Of a stretch of 64,000 nucleotides of DNA, positions 17,239-28,283 are shown one piece after another. The notes under the pieces were generated by a model that was given only the letters and a program-made list of their open reading frames with translations, did no database searches and had not been told where the DNA came from. The translations under genes and the position numbers were made by a program. Each line of letters begins with the position of its first letter. Position 1 is the first letter of the stretch. The stretch lies in the NCBI RefSeq assembly GCF_030012985.1, contig NZ_CP120233.1, forward strand, positions 1,178,001 to 1,242,000, in the 5' to 3' direction. This DNA comes from Microbulbifer sp. VAAF005. Its GTDB lineage: Bacteria; Pseudomonadota; Gammaproteobacteria; Pseudomonadales; Cellvibrionaceae.

Positions 17239-18025
17239 TCAGCGCTTATGATGCTTCCCGCGTGCTGCAACGCGAGGGCTCGACGGGGTGGCAACCAGAG
17301 CGGGTTTTCTCTCGGCCCGCCAATTAATTTTAATGGTGCGAACACGTGCCACTTCTTTGCGGGCGACTATGATGTAAAAGCCCCCCAAGGCAAGTGCAAG
17401 CGGGAGCCGAAGCGCTCCATCCAGGCAGTTTTGGATAACAACTCCTTCTGCTGTAATGGCAAGCGGAAAAACCCGCGATCTATCCTGTCGGCTTGCAGGT
17501 CCAACAGATTCATCCAGTCGGCAATTCGGGCGGCCCGTAGTTGATTTCCGCGCTGGTAGGCCCCCTGGAAAACAGCAGACGAGACAAGCCCAGCAAGGAA
17601 AACGGGTTAAAACCGATTAACAGCATGTGACCGCCGGGTATCAAAACCCTGGCCGCTTCCCGCAGAATCTGGTGAGGGTGACTGGAGAAATCCAGCAGGT
17701 GATGCAGCAGTACTACATCAATAGAATCGGAAGGAAGTGGTAATTGCTCAAACTCGACTATTGCAGCCCCATCCTGCTCCACTGTCGCCCCCAATCGAAA
17801 TCGATGATTGATACGACTAGAGGCTGCAAAATCGACAGAATGGGTCACACTGGCCTGGAGAAGGTGGTAACCGAAAAAGCCCTCTACCAGGGGCTGGGCC
17901 AATGCCAGTTGTTGCGAGAGAATTTCCTCACCCAATGAACTTGAAAACCAATGGGACAGCGCCGGACAAACCTTGCCAAGAGGGGATAAGTCCTCATCAT
18001 TACCAGGTCTGAACTTTCCGGTCAT
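17239..18025 (-). pseudogene. Class I SAM methyltransferase, broken by two homopolymer frameshifts
   Basis: A methyltransferase that commonly lies between gloB and rnhA. The first frame (to 17510) contains FEQLPLPSDSIDVVLLHH, SHPHQILREAARVLIPGG and HMLLIGFNPFSLLG, the post-I to motif III part of the SAM fold. The reading frame is lost at a C5 run (17561-17565 on the plus strand; one base short) where the second frame continues as GAYQRGNQLRAARIADWMNLL, and again at a C6 run (17381-17386; one base short) where the third continues as GGFYIIVARKEVARVR to a TGA at 17239. The restored product of ~262 residues has the usual length. The start is ATG at 18025 or 18028. Probably intact in the cell. 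Confidence 0.8.
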
Positions 18026-18186
18026 CATATCTCCATAGATTGAGTCGAGTGCGCTTTTTTTAATTTTACACTCGGGTGATCCCGCCAAAACCTTACTCTA
18101 AGCAAATCGGCCCATATGTAACAGATCACACGAGTATTCACCTTCCGTGATATTGTTCTTCCATTCAGTGAAAAGACGATCCGATT

Positions 18187-18966
18187 ATGCTATCCATTAC
18201 GCCAATCCCCGCCTTTAATGACAACTATATCTGGCACCTGCAACAGGATGGTCAGCACTGGGTGGTCGATCCTGGTGATTCAGCGCCTGTTGAAAAGGCT
18301 CTTCAGGGGAATAAACTTAATGGCATTCTTATCACTCACCACCACTATGATCACACTGGTGGCATCAAGCAGCTTTCCAATCAATATCATTGCCCCATTT
18401 ACGGCCCAGAAGACATACCTGGCGTCACGCACCCAATTGCCGGTGGCGATTCCCTGCAAATCCTCGGCATGCCCCTCCAAATATACGCCGTACCGGGGCA
18501 CACTCTAGACCACTTGGCTTTGGTTTTGTATGAAACCACAGGGGCAGGCAAGGAACAATTACACCTTTTTTGCGGTGACACTCTCTTTTCTGCAGGTTGT
18601 GGCAGATTATTCGAAGGTAGCCCTGAGCAGATGTATCATTCGCTGCACAAGCTCAGCCAGTTACGCCCTGCAACCTTAGTATATCCGGCACATGAGTACA
18701 CGCTCGCTAACCTAAAGTTTGCTCAAGCGGTAGAACCCAAAAACCAAGCTATTGAAAAAAGGATTTCCCAGTGTGCGGTATTGCGGTCGGATAGCAAGCC
18801 AACCCTACCTTCAACTATCGCTCTGGAATTGGACACCAACCCATTTCTTCGCTGCGCATATCCGGATGTCAGACAGGCTGTGGCCCACCTTCAAACCGAT
18901 CCATTTCCCGAAAATGATGATGTAGCCGTTTTTACAAGCTTACGCGACTGGAAGGATAACTTCTAA
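18187..18966 (+). CDS. gloB: Hydroxyacylglutathione hydrolase (glyoxalase II)
   Basis: Splits S-D-lactoylglutathione to D-lactate and glutathione, the second step of methylglyoxal detoxification. The metallo-beta-lactamase zinc motif THHHYDHTGG is at residues 50-59, with VPGHTLDHLAL, FCGDTLFSAGCGRLFEG and YPAHEYTLANLKFA following. Length 259 residues is normal. Divergent from the methyltransferase, as in Pseudomonas. Works with glutathione kept reduced by the gor product also in this window. Confidence 0.97.
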   Translation: MLSITPIPAFNDNYIWHLQQDGQHWVVDPGDSAPVEKALQGNKLNGILITHHHYDHTGGIKQLSNQYHCPIYGPEDIPGVTHPIAGGDSLQILGMPLQIYAVPGHTLDHLALVLYETTGAGKEQLHLFCGDTLFSAGCGRLFEGSPEQMYHSLHKLSQLRPATLVYPAHEYTLANLKFAQAVEPKNQAIEKRISQCAVLRSDSKPTLPSTIALELDTNPFLRCAYPDVRQAVAHLQTDPFPENDDVAVFTSLRDWKDNF

Positions 18967-19160
18967 GCCCCAACTTCGCCTAAACTCCTCTCAAACTGGA
19001 TAACAAACTAACAATTTGTATGCTTTTTAACCAACGATATTGACCGAAACTAATTTGCTTAATTAGAATCAAAAGTAATTGACCAAATGCCTGATGCTTT
19101 ACCAATAATTGTTCTGAAATGCGTCGGGATGAATTAAAAGAAGACTCGCGGATATCACAC

Positions 19161-20723
19161 ATGGTTCACAAGAATTTTGCCGTAGCATTATTAGCTGCTA
19201 CGGTAGGAGCCTGCTCGCAATTGCCGGAACAGGGGCCTACGCCTGAAACTGAAAATATCCCTGCAGAGGAAACCTCTGTCGCGAGTGATCCCGTTGTAAA
19301 AAAACACGAGCCTACAAAGGCCGCCCAACCTCCGGTGGATATTTGGGCCCGACTGCGCCAGGGGTTCGCCATGGACCATCGCACCGGTGACCCTAAGGTA
19401 AAGGAATATATTGCTTACTTTGCCCGTAATGAGGGCTATATGGCTCGTGTAAGCGAGCGCTCCCGCCGTTATATTTTCCATGTTGCCGAACAGCTGGAAC
19501 AGGCAAACCTTCCCTTGGAGCTGGCACTGCTCCCCATTGTCGAGAGCGCCTACGACCCCTTTGCTTACTCCCATGCCCGAGCCTCCGGAATGTGGCAGTT
19601 TATCCCGGCCACCGGGCGCTCATTTGGACTTGAACAAAACTGGTGGTACGACGGCCGCCGCGATGTCCACGAATCCACCCAGGCCGCAGCAAAGTATTTC
19701 AATTACCTCCACGATCGCTTTGACGGGGACTGGGAGCTGGCACTGGCCGCTTACAACGCCGGCGAAGGCACAGTTCGCAGAGCCGTAGAAAGAAATCGCC
19801 GCAGTGGGCTCGGCACCAGTTATTGGGACCTTAAACTGCCTCGGGAAACCAGAAGCTACGTGCCCCAGCTATTAGCACTGGCAGAGGTAATATCCCGCCC
19901 CGACCACTACAAGATTCCGCTACATGACGTCGCCAACAAACCCTACTACGCCCGTGTCGATGTAGGCAGTCAGATCGATCTGGCCCAAGCTGCAGAACTT
20001 GCAGAAATTGAGATTGAAGAGCTGTACCTACTGAACCCAGGCTATAACCGCTGGGCAACCGACCCCAACGGAAACCACCAACTACTGATTCCAATAGAGA
20101 CCCAGGAAAAGTTTGAGAGCGCCCTGGCACAACTTCCCAAGGAAGAGAGGGTGAGCTGGCAGCGCTACACCATTGCCCGAGGCGACACCCTTTCCACTAT
20201 CGCTCGCCGCTACCAGACCACCGTGGGAGCTATACGCGAGACAAACAAACTGCGGAACAATAATATTCGCGCCGGTAAAACACTGTTAATCCCCAGCGCA
20301 TCGGGCCCTGCAGGACAGTATGCCTACGCACTCGATCAGCGAGTTAAACGCAAGCAGTCTTCCGGCAAGGGCCAGAAAGTTAATTACACTGTACGCCCTG
20401 GCGACAGTCTTTGGGGGATTTCACGCAAGCTGGATGTGACCGTAAAGCAACTGGCCAGCTGGAACAGCATGGCACCGGGAGACACCCTGCGCCCTGGACG
20501 CACCCTGGTAGCTTACAACGGCTCCCCCGCAGCATCAGAGAACAACCGCACTACCCGCAAAGTTTCTTACCGGGTACGCAGCGGTGACTCTCTATATCGG
20601 ATAGCCAATAAATTCAGTATCGAAATCGATGATATTCTCCGCTGGAATAAAATAAACAAGTCCAAGTATTTACAACCCGGACAGCGCTTAACCTTATTTG
20701 TGGATAGTGCCAGCAACACTTAA
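19161..20723 (+). CDS. mltD: Membrane-bound lytic murein transglycosylase D with three LysM repeats
   Basis: Cuts peptidoglycan glycan chains in the periplasm, leaving 1,6-anhydro ends. Residues 1-17 are a lipoprotein signal ending TVGACS. The SLT domain includes LPIVESAYDPFAYSHARASG with the catalytic Glu, WQFIPATGRSFGL and ALAAYNAGEGTVRRA. Three LysM domains follow (YTIARGDTLSTIARRY, YTVRPGDSLWGISRKL, YRVRSGDSLYRIANKF). I choose the ATG at 19161 because it places the lipobox correctly; an ATG at 19119 would add 14 residues. It has 520 residues. Confidence 0.95.
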   Translation: MVHKNFAVALLAATVGACSQLPEQGPTPETENIPAEETSVASDPVVKKHEPTKAAQPPVDIWARLRQGFAMDHRTGDPKVKEYIAYFARNEGYMARVSERSRRYIFHVAEQLEQANLPLELALLPIVESAYDPFAYSHARASGMWQFIPATGRSFGLEQNWWYDGRRDVHESTQAAAKYFNYLHDRFDGDWELALAAYNAGEGTVRRAVERNRRSGLGTSYWDLKLPRETRSYVPQLLALAEVISRPDHYKIPLHDVANKPYYARVDVGSQIDLAQAAELAEIEIEELYLLNPGYNRWATDPNGNHQLLIPIETQEKFESALAQLPKEERVSWQRYTIARGDTLSTIARRYQTTVGAIRETNKLRNNNIRAGKTLLIPSASGPAGQYAYALDQRVKRKQSSGKGQKVNYTVRPGDSLWGISRKLDVTVKQLASWNSMAPGDTLRPGRTLVAYNGSPAASENNRTTRKVSYRVRSGDSLYRIANKFSIEIDDILRWNKINKSKYLQPGQRLTLFVDSASNT

Positions 20724-20750
20724 AGCGCGCACTTCCCTACAGGGAGTTAG

Positions 20751-20788
20751 CCATAAAAAAACCCGGCAATTGCCGGGTTTTTTTATGG
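20751..20788. terminator. Bidirectional intrinsic terminator between mltD and ppiD
   Basis: A perfect 38-base palindrome: CCATA6-7CCCGGCAA and its complement, with seven A on the left and seven T on the right. It serves mltD on the plus strand and ppiD on the minus strand. Confidence 0.93.
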
Positions 20789-20802
20789 CTCGATAACAAC
20801 CG

Positions 20803-22686
20803 TTACTCGGCAGAAGAGGTCAGGTCGATTTTTGCCTGATCGGACAAGTAGCGCTGGATAGCTGCTAACTCGGCCCCGCCATTTACAGAGGCCAATTGCT
20901 GCATCAGTGCCTGACGCTGCTCTTTGCTCTGCTTGGACAGTTCGCCCGGGCGCACGCTGCGCAGGTCGAGAACTACTAGGTCACCATTATTTGTAGCGAA
21001 GCTGGTCACTTCATCTTTGCCTGTAGATGGTGCAGGCAATGCAAATGCCTTGGCATTAATCTCGCCGCGCTGAGCAAAACCTCCGCGACGAGTTTTATCA
21101 CTGGTCTCCAGGGTTAGACCTTGCGCTTCCGCCAGCTCTGCAAAACTGGTACCAGTAGCGAGTTTCTCTTTTAGCTCTTCCGCTTGCTTAGCCAATTGCT
21201 CACTGGCCTTATCACGCTTCAAACGGTCAACAATTTGCTGGCGAACCTCTTCCAGAGGATACGTACCTGCGGGCTTAGAGTCGGTGACCCTCAAAACGAC
21301 AGAGTGCTCATTGTTCAGGTTGATCACATCTGAAGTATTGCCATCTTCCTTCACTTCCACAGAGAAAGCAGCCTCGATAACCTGCCCGTTAGAAAGCACG
21401 CCAGATGCGCTTTCACGAGAAAACAGATCGGCAGTCTTCAGGGGAACACCCAACTCTTCAGCGGGCTCAGCCAGGCTATCCGCGTTGTATGCCAGATCGG
21501 CAAGACGGGACAAGGCATCAACAAACTCGCGCTCGGCAACAGATGACCGCAGTCGCTTTTCGATCGCCACTTTTTGCTCTTCAAAGCTCGGCGGTTCACT
21601 CTGCTCTACTTCCAACAGCTTGATAAAGTGAGTTCCACTATCGGTGGTCACTGGAGCAGAAACCTGACCCACTTCAAGCGCGGCCAAGGCCTGCTCGAAT
21701 GCCTCTGGGAATACATCACCCGTGGTGTAACCCAACTCACCACCTTCCTCCGCAGAGCCTACGTCTTGGGAGTAAGTCTTTGCCAACTCGGCAAAATCTT
21801 CGCCGGCATCCAGTTTGCTCTGAATCTCAGCAATCTTTTCTGCGTCAGCTTCTTCAAGCAAAATATGTGCAGCGCGACGACGAAGTTTCGATTCGAATCC
21901 TGTCAGCTCTTGCTCGTACTGAGCGCGAACATCACTTTCAGAAATATCAATGTTACCGGCAAATACTTCAGGAGTTAGCTCGATATACTCAACCGCCACC
22001 TGCTCTGTACGCTGGTATTGCCCTTGATTCTCTTGGTAGTACTGTTCTACCTCAGCATCTGAAACCTGAGTCTCTGCTAGCAGGCCTTCAACAGGCATCA
22101 CCACGTAATCAAAATCACGCTCTTCCATAGAGGCCGCAACAATTTGTTCTGCATCCGCCTGGGTAGTAAAAGCACTTTCAACCACACTGTTTGCATACTG
22201 CTCCAACGCCATATCATTTTCCATAATCTGGCGGAAGCCTGCGGGGCTATACCCCATACGACGCAAAGCATCGCGATACATCTGCGGATCAAAACTGCCG
22301 TTCACCTGAAAAGCCGGGATTCCCACGATCGCTCTGTCGACCGCCGCAGAGCTCATCACCATACCGCTGTCCTGGGCGGCTTGGCGCATCACAGCACTGG
22401 AAACCAACTGGCGTAAAACTGGCTCACGCAACTGCTCATCGCTGATTAAATCAGCGGGCACATCTTCGCCGTACTGACTAATGATCATATTGCGGCGATT
22501 TTGAATTGCGCGTTGCAAATCCAAGTTTGTAATTTTTTCGCCATTAACCTCGGCTACCGCATCGGCAGCACCTCCACTGGCACCGGTGAAGAAATCAATT
22601 CCCCCAATGACCATAATAAAACCGAAAAAGGCTGCGACAATAATCGCGGCTGTCCCTTTCAGGTTGTCACGCATGGACTGAAGCAT
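20803..22686 (-). CDS. ppiD: Peptidylprolyl isomerase PpiD / SurA-N domain periplasmic chaperone
   Basis: Inner-membrane anchored periplasmic folding factor. One membrane helix (residues 12-34, KGTAAIIVAAFFGFIMVIGG) is followed by a SurA-N-like chaperone domain (NLDLQRAIQNRRNMIISQYG, RMGYSPAGFRQIMENDMALEQ), a parvulin-type domain (AAHILLEEADAEKIAEIQ…GELGYTTGDVFPEAFEQALAAL, about residues 270-365) and a long C-terminal part. Length 627 matches PpiD. It follows hupB, as in E. coli and Pseudomonas. Confidence 0.95.
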   Translation of the reverse strand: MLQSMRDNLKGTAAIIVAAFFGFIMVIGGIDFFTGASGGAADAVAEVNGEKITNLDLQRAIQNRRNMIISQYGEDVPADLISDEQLREPVLRQLVSSAVMRQAAQDSGMVMSSAAVDRAIVGIPAFQVNGSFDPQMYRDALRRMGYSPAGFRQIMENDMALEQYANSVVESAFTTQADAEQIVAASMEERDFDYVVMPVEGLLAETQVSDAEVEQYYQENQGQYQRTEQVAVEYIELTPEVFAGNIDISESDVRAQYEQELTGFESKLRRRAAHILLEEADAEKIAEIQSKLDAGEDFAELAKTYSQDVGSAEEGGELGYTTGDVFPEAFEQALAALEVGQVSAPVTTDSGTHFIKLLEVEQSEPPSFEEQKVAIEKRLRSSVAEREFVDALSRLADLAYNADSLAEPAEELGVPLKTADLFSRESASGVLSNGQVIEAAFSVEVKEDGNTSDVINLNNEHSVVLRVTDSKPAGTYPLEEVRQQIVDRLKRDKASEQLAKQAEELKEKLATGTSFAELAEAQGLTLETSDKTRRGGFAQRGEINAKAFALPAPSTGKDEVTSFATNNGDLVVLDLRSVRPGELSKQSKEQRQALMQQLASVNGGAELAAIQRYLSDQAKIDLTSSAE

Positions 22687-22729
22687 GCTCAGCTCCGAAA
22701 ATTAATTGTTTTTAACTGCTATCAGATAC

Positions 22730-22758
22730 AAAAAAGGCGTATCCCTACTGACACGCCT
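22730..22758 (-). terminator. Terminator after hupB
   Basis: On the minus strand GGCGT pairs with ACGCC around a 12-base loop and is followed by six T. It lies between hupB and ppiD, so ppiD probably has its own promoter or depends on readthrough. Confidence 0.7.
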
Positions 22759-22805
22759 CTTTGACATTCAGACTCTTTTACAAAGTCTCAAAGCCTGCTG
22801 AAAAC

Positions 22806-23078
22806 TTAGTTTACAGCGTCTTTCAGGGCTTTACCGGCCTTGAAGTTAGGAATTTTTGCCGCAGCGATTTCAATGGGATCGCCAGTGCGAGGATTGCGAC
22901 CAGTACGAGCTGCACGCTCTTTCACAGCAAAGGTACCGAAGCCAACGAGGGCAACTTGATCACCTTTTTTCAGGGCATCAGTGATGCTATCAACCATTGC
23001 GTCCAAAGCACGGCCAGCTGCTGCTTTTGGAATATCTGCAGATGCGGCAATTGCTTCAATCAGTTCGGACTTATTCAC
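22806..23078 (-). CDS. hupB: HU-beta DNA-binding protein
   Basis: Nucleoid protein that bends DNA, 90 residues. The family signature [21 protein letters not shown] is present along with the conserved start [20 protein letters not shown] and end [11 protein letters not shown]. The start is a GTG at 23078 with a GAGGG element 9 bases upstream; longer readings to 23135 lack homology. It sits between lon and ppiD, the normal order in this class. Confidence 0.97.
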   Translation of the reverse strand: MNKSELIEAIAASADIPKAAAGRALDAMVDSITDALKKGDQVALVGFGTFAVKERAARTGRNPRTGDPIEIAAAKIPNFKAGKALKDAVN

Positions 23079-23334
23079 GCTTAATCCCTCTGTTCTTTTT
23101 AAATATGCTTCGGGTGATCTACAAGAGACACCCATACTTTAAATTTTTTAGCCTTCGGCAATTTACGCGCCGGGCAATAAGCCCCGTTTTATACCAACTG
23201 CCCAGAAGCGGGTCAAGGAACCATGCGGGTTTCCGGGCAGATGCACACTTGTCAAGCAGCGCAGACAGCCTGATTGGCGAAGTTTTGGCCTTGTAAGTTG
23301 TAAAGGGGCGACAAAAGTCACCCCATTACAAGAG

Positions 23335-25738
23335 TCAGTGAGTTTGGATTCCGCGCTGCGAGCGCTCCTCTGCCTTTTTTTGTAAGGCGGAATACTCTTC
23401 ATCAGACAGGGATTCAGGCTTGTGCTCGAGCGCCAGCTCAAGTACCTGATCGATCCACTTGACGGGCCTAACTACCAAATCCTGAAGAATATTATCGGGA
23501 ATATCCTTCAGATCTCGCTCATTATCAGCAGGAATCAGTACAGTTTTTATACCGCCCCGATGCGCTGCCAATAACTTTTCTTTAAGACCACCAATTCTCA
23601 AAACTTCTCCACGCAGAGTAATTTCTCCAGTCATCGCCACATCTGAGCGAACGGGAATATCCGTTAACACAGACACCAAAGCGGTGCACATGGCAATACC
23701 CGCCGAAGGGCCATCTTTCGGGGTGGCACCTTCAGGCACGTGGATATGAATATCCCGGGTCTCGTGGAAGTCCGGACCTATTCCCAGTGCCTGGGAGCGA
23801 GAACGCACAACCGTCAAGGCCGCCTGAATAGACTCCTGCATAACATCGCCGAGGGAGCCGGTTTTGATCATGCGCCCTTTACCCGGCACAGCTGAAGCTT
23901 CAATGTTAAGAAGCTCACCACCCACCTCGGTCCAGGCGAGACCGGTGACAATTCCGATTTTGTCCTCTTCCTCTGCACGGCCAAAATCAAACTTGCGAAC
24001 ACCGAGAAGCTCTTCAAGTTGCTCTGGCTGTATTACAGCCTTCTTCTCTGAAGGATTGCGAACGTGCTCGGTTACTACCTTGCGGCAGATCTTGGCAATC
24101 TCCCGATCCAGGCCACGCACACCCGCTTCACGGGTGTAGTAGCGGACAATATCTCGAATACTGTCATCGGAGAGATCCAGCTCATCATCTTTAAGACCGT
24201 TGGCTTTACGCTGCTTCGGCACAAGATAGCGCTGTGCAATATTCAGTTTTTCGTCCTCGGTATAACCGGGGATTCGAATAACTTCCATACGGTCCAGCAA
24301 TGGACCTGGAATATTCATCGAGTTAGAGGTGCAGACAAACATCACATCGGAAAGGTCATAGTCCACTTCCAAATAGTGGTCATTAAAGGTTTTATTCTGC
24401 TCTGGATCCAAAACCTCAAGAAGCGCTGAGGCGGGATCGCCGCGCTGGTCCATCCCCATTTTGTCGACCTCATCGAGCAGGAATAGGGGATTCTTCACTC
24501 CAACTTTCGAAATTTTCTGAATCAGCTTGCCCGGCAGCGAGCCAATATAAGTGCGTCGATGCCCGCGAATCTCAGCTTCATCGCGAACGCCACCCAGGGC
24601 CATACGCACATACTGACGATTTGTTGCTCTAGCAATAGATTGACCGAGGGAGGTTTTACCCACCCCGGGAGGCCCAACCAAACATAAGATCGGCCCTTTC
24701 ACTTTCTTCACTCGCTTTTGTACCGCGAGGTATTCCAGAATCCGCTCTTTAACCTCTTCCAAGCCGTAGTGTTCTTTCTCGAGAATTTCCTCGGCTTTAA
24801 CCAAATCGTGTCTCACCCGGCTAGCTTTTTTCCAGGGCAGGCTCAACATCCAGTCGATATAACTGCGTAAAACCGAAGCTTCCGCAGACATAGGCGACAT
24901 CATTTTCAATTTAGCCAACTCAGCCCGGGTTTTCTTCTCTGCCTCCGCACTCATGCCGGATTCGGCAATTTTGTTTTCCAGCTCTTCAATTTCATTGGGC
25001 TCTTCGGTGATCTCGCCCAATTCTTTTTGAATCGCCTTCATCTGCTCATTGAGATAATACTCGCGTTGGCTTTTCTCCATCTGCTTTTTCACACGCCCAC
25101 GAATGCGTTTTTCCACCTGAATCAGGTCGATTTCAGCATCCATAAGGCCCAGCAAATGCTCCAAACGCTCTTTAACACTGAGAGTCTCCAGAAGCTCTTG
25201 CTTCTGAGCCAGCTCAAGGGACATATGTGCAGAAATGGTATCTGCCAAACGGCCAGGCTCATCAATTCCCGACAGAGAGGTAATAACCTCATTGGGGACT
25301 TTCTTACTTACAGAAACGTACTGTTCAAACTGAGACATCACAGAGCGCACAAGGGCATCTGCTTCGCCTTCCGGCAACTCCTGCGTTTCCATCGACGAAA
25401 CGGTCGCCTCGAAATGGTTCTCCCTCTCCATCACTTCGTGGATATTTACGCGCTCCCCCTTCGACTAGCACCTTCACAGTGCCATCGGGGAGTTTGAGTA
25501 ACTGCAAGACACTGGCAATAGTGCCCACGCGATAGATATCGTCTGCACCTGGGTCATCCTCAGATGCCTTTCGCTGCGCCACAAGCAATACCTGCTTATC
25601 CCTGCGCATGGCCTCTTCCAGGGCCTCTATGGACTTTTCCCTGCCGACAAAAAGCGGGATCACCATATGGGGGTAAACAACAACATCGCGCAATGGCAAC
25701 AACGGATATTCAAGTGTGGTGTCGGATGACTGATCCAT
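23335..25738 (-). pseudogene. lon: ATP-dependent protease Lon, interrupted by one frameshift
   Basis: AAA+ protease that degrades misfolded and regulatory proteins. The N-terminal substrate domain starts at an ATG at 25738 ([20 protein letters not shown]) with AGGAG upstream. The ATPase part has [15 protein letters not shown] (Walker A) and [10 protein letters not shown] (Walker B). The Ser-Lys protease dyad is in [11 protein letters not shown] and the later [14 protein letters not shown]. The frame is lost at five C on the plus strand (25455-25459). Four would give [21 protein letters not shown], the normal Lon sequence. I therefore think the gene is intact and the extra base an error; a real lon mutant is the alternative. 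Total ~800 residues. Confidence 0.92.
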
Positions 25739-25835
25739 AGAACTCCTCTCGGCCCTATCACTGGGTATTTGGCGCGGCATCATGCTGCTGTTGGAATTGA
25801 CAGCTTAACCTGGGCCACCGCCCTTCAGATGCTAG

Positions 25836-25863
25836 TAATGGGGGGAAGGGCCCGAAATACAAG
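25836..25863 (-). promoter_or_regulatory. Sigma-32 heat-shock promoter of lon
   Basis: On the minus strand CTTGTA (25858-25863), 14 bases, then CCCCATTA (25836-25843). This fits the sigma-32 pattern CTTGAA-N11-16-CCCCATNT with one mismatch in each box. It lies about 100 bases before the lon ATG. Heat-shock control of lon is well known in this class. Confidence 0.75.
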
Positions 25864-25963
25864 TCTAATCTCGCGACCAATTTGTGCCGAGCTAAGAGTG
25901 CTATTCGAGCCAGGAATACCCAGACAGGTAGTTAGATATCCGGGTAATCAGAAAAAACTATAA

Positions 25964-25989
25964 AAAAAGCCCCAATATTGGGGCTTTTT
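25964..25989. terminator. Terminator after clpX
   Basis: AAAAAGCCCC and GGGGCTTTTT form a perfect 10-base-pair stem around AATATT. On the minus strand seven T continue the tract. It separates clpX from the lon promoter. Confidence 0.92.
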
Positions 25990-26004
25990 GAGGTGGGATT
26001 TGAG

Positions 26005-27294
26005 CTACTCTTCCGGCGCCGCCTTCTGCGGCTGGGACTCACTCTCATAAACCAGCAGCGGGGCTGATTCGCCTTTGATGACCGCCTCGTCAATCACAAC
26101 TTTCACCACATTATCTGTGGATGGGATGTCATACATGGTCTCCAACAATACGGACTCCATGATAGAGCGCAAGCCACGGGCGCCTGTTTTCCGCTCCATT
26201 GCCTTAGTGGCAACTGCATCCAACGCATCGGGGCGGAAATCCAGCTCAACATCTTCCATCTCAAACAGTTTTGCGTACTGTTTGGTCAAGGCATTGCGTG
26301 GCTCGGTGAGAATCTGTACCAGAGCCTCACGGTCCAACTCTTCTAAAGTTGCGGTCACCGGTAGGCGTCCAACAAACTCCGGGATCAGCCCGTAACGAAC
26401 CAGGTCTTCAGGCTCCAGATCACGCAGGATCTCACCAAAATTACTGGTGCCATCCTTTGATTTAACCTCGGCACTGAAACCAATTCCACCCTTCTCCGAG
26501 CGATCGCGGATAACCTTATCTAGCCCCGCAAAAGCGCCGCCACAAATAAACAAGATATTGGAGGTGTCGACCTGCAAGAATTCCTGCTGCGGATGCTTGC
26601 GTCCACCCTGCGGCGGCACAGACGCCACAGTGCCTTCAATCAACTTCAGTAGCGCTTGCTGCACACCTTCACCGGACACATCACGGGTAATTGAAGGGTT
26701 GTCTGACTTGCGCGAAATTTTGTCGATCTCATCGATATAGACGATACCCTGCTGGGCTTTTTCTACATCGTAATCACACTTCTGCAAAAGCTTCTGGATG
26801 ATATTCTCAACATCCTCACCCACGTAACCAGCTTCGGTCAGGGTGGTTGCATCGGCAATAGTGAAAGGAACATTGAGCAGGCGAGCCAGGGTCTCGGCAA
26901 GAAGGGTTTTACCACTACCGGTTGGGCCTACCAGCAAAATATTAGACTTGCTGAGCTCTACTTCATCCTTACTTTTAACACCAGACTTGGTGCGCAGACG
27001 CTTGTAGTGATTGTATACGGCGACAGCCAGCACACGCTTGGCTCTCTCCTGCCCAATCACATACTGATCGAGGATTTCAGTAATCTCACGGGGTGTCGGC
27101 AGGCGCCCTTCAGGGCCCTCCGCAGTCTCTTGTACTTCTTCACGAATGATGTCGGTACACAACTCGACACATTCATCGCAGATAAAGACTGACGGCCCAG
27201 CGATTAACTTCCGCACTTCCTGTTGGCTTTTGCCACAGAAAGAGCAGTACAGCAATTTTCCGCTGTCTTCTCCGCTGCTTTTGTCGGTCATCAA
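26005..27294 (-). CDS. clpX: ATP-dependent Clp protease ATP-binding subunit ClpX
   Basis: AAA+ unfoldase that feeds proteins to ClpP. The N-terminal zinc-binding domain is [18 protein letters not shown]…CDEC (residues 17-41). Walker A is [17 protein letters not shown], Walker B is [10 protein letters not shown], and the ClpP-docking IGF-type loop appears in the GGIGFSAEV region. Length 429 residues is normal. The gene lies 159 bases after clpP on the same strand. Confidence 0.98.
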   Translation of the reverse strand: MMTDKSSGEDSGKLLYCSFCGKSQQEVRKLIAGPSVFICDECVELCTDIIREEVQETAEGPEGRLPTPREITEILDQYVIGQERAKRVLAVAVYNHYKRLRTKSGVKSKDEVELSKSNILLVGPTGSGKTLLAETLARLLNVPFTIADATTLTEAGYVGEDVENIIQKLLQKCDYDVEKAQQGIVYIDEIDKISRKSDNPSITRDVSGEGVQQALLKLIEGTVASVPPQGGRKHPQQEFLQVDTSNILFICGGAFAGLDKVIRDRSEKGGIGFSAEVKSKDGTSNFGEILRDLEPEDLVRYGLIPEFVGRLPVTATLEELDREALVQILTEPRNALTKQYAKLFEMEDVELDFRPDALDAVATKAMERKTGARGLRSIMESVLLETMYDIPSTDNVVKVVIDEAVIKGESAPLLVYESESQPQKAAPEE

Positions 27295-27453
27295 AATACT
27301 CCGTCGTCACTGGCCGGCCAGGGCCCTAAATTCAGCTTACCCAGCAAGATGCTGCCTTTTGGCGTAATTTTCAAGTCCCAACGAAAGCCAGCCTGTCAAA
27401 AAAACTAACTTTCGCTGAAATCCGCCTCCGGCAAACTTTTAATGTAGAAAAAT

Positions 27454-28104
27454 CTACTTATCGAATGCCTGTCGGCGGGACAATACATCATCGACCAAGC
27501 CATATTCCTTGGCCTCATCGGCGCTCATAAAGTTGTCGCGCTCTGTATCCCTCTCAATATCACTGACTGGACGTCCAGAGTGATGTGCCATGAGCTCATT
27601 CAAACGATGACGAATCTTGAGGATTTCCTGGGCGTGAATGTGGATATCACTCGCCTGCCCTTGGGCCCCACCGCTGGGCTGGTGAATCATCACACGGGAG
27701 TTTGGTGTTACGAAGCGTTTGCCTTCAGCACCTGCAGTCAACAAGAAGGCGCCCATACTACAGGCCTGCCCAATGCACATAGTGCTGACATCAGGCTTAA
27801 TGAACTGCATGGTGTCATAGATAGACATGCCGGCAGTTACCGAACCGCCCGGTGAATTAATGTAGAGGTGAATATCCTTATCTGGATTTTCTGCCTCGAG
27901 GAAAAGCAGCTGCGCAACAACCAGGTTGGCCATGTGGTCTTCTACAGGCCCGACCAGGAAGATCACACGCTCTTTTAACAGGCGAGAATAAATATCAAAT
28001 GAGCGCTCCCCTCTGGCGGTTTGCTCTACCACCATAGGAACTAAACCTGATGCTGAGGGCTCTATCGAAGCTTTTGGAAAATCAATTCGTGCCATAGGTA
28101 CCAT
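27454..28104 (-). CDS. clpP: ATP-dependent Clp protease proteolytic subunit ClpP
   Basis: Serine protease that forms a double heptamer ring with ClpX. The catalytic Ser is in [14 protein letters not shown] and the His in [13 protein letters not shown]; the Asp is in the [18 protein letters not shown] region. I choose the ATG at 28104 because AAGGAAG lies directly before it; the first frame codon lies earlier but has no support. 216 residues. It lies between tig and clpX as in E. coli. Confidence 0.97.
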   Translation of the reverse strand: MVPMARIDFPKASIEPSASGLVPMVVEQTARGERSFDIYSRLLKERVIFLVGPVEDHMANLVVAQLLFLEAENPDKDIHLYINSPGGSVTAGMSIYDTMQFIKPDVSTMCIGQACSMGAFLLTAGAEGKRFVTPNSRVMIHQPSGGAQGQASDIHIHAQEILKIRHRLNELMAHHSGRPVSDIERDTERDNFMSADEAKEYGLVDDVLSRRQAFDK

Positions 28105-28283
28105 TGCTTCCTTTTGTGGCGTATTCGGCAGGCCAGCGAATAGGCATCGTATGCCCATGCTGAAAAATTTGGTTTTCAGAGCTTAACCGGTCAGGCGAGA
28201 GAAAGCCAGCCGGTAAAAAGGAAGGAGATGTAGGGGCGTCACGCTTGAGCGGACGCCACCTTACACCTGAATGAAGTGAGATA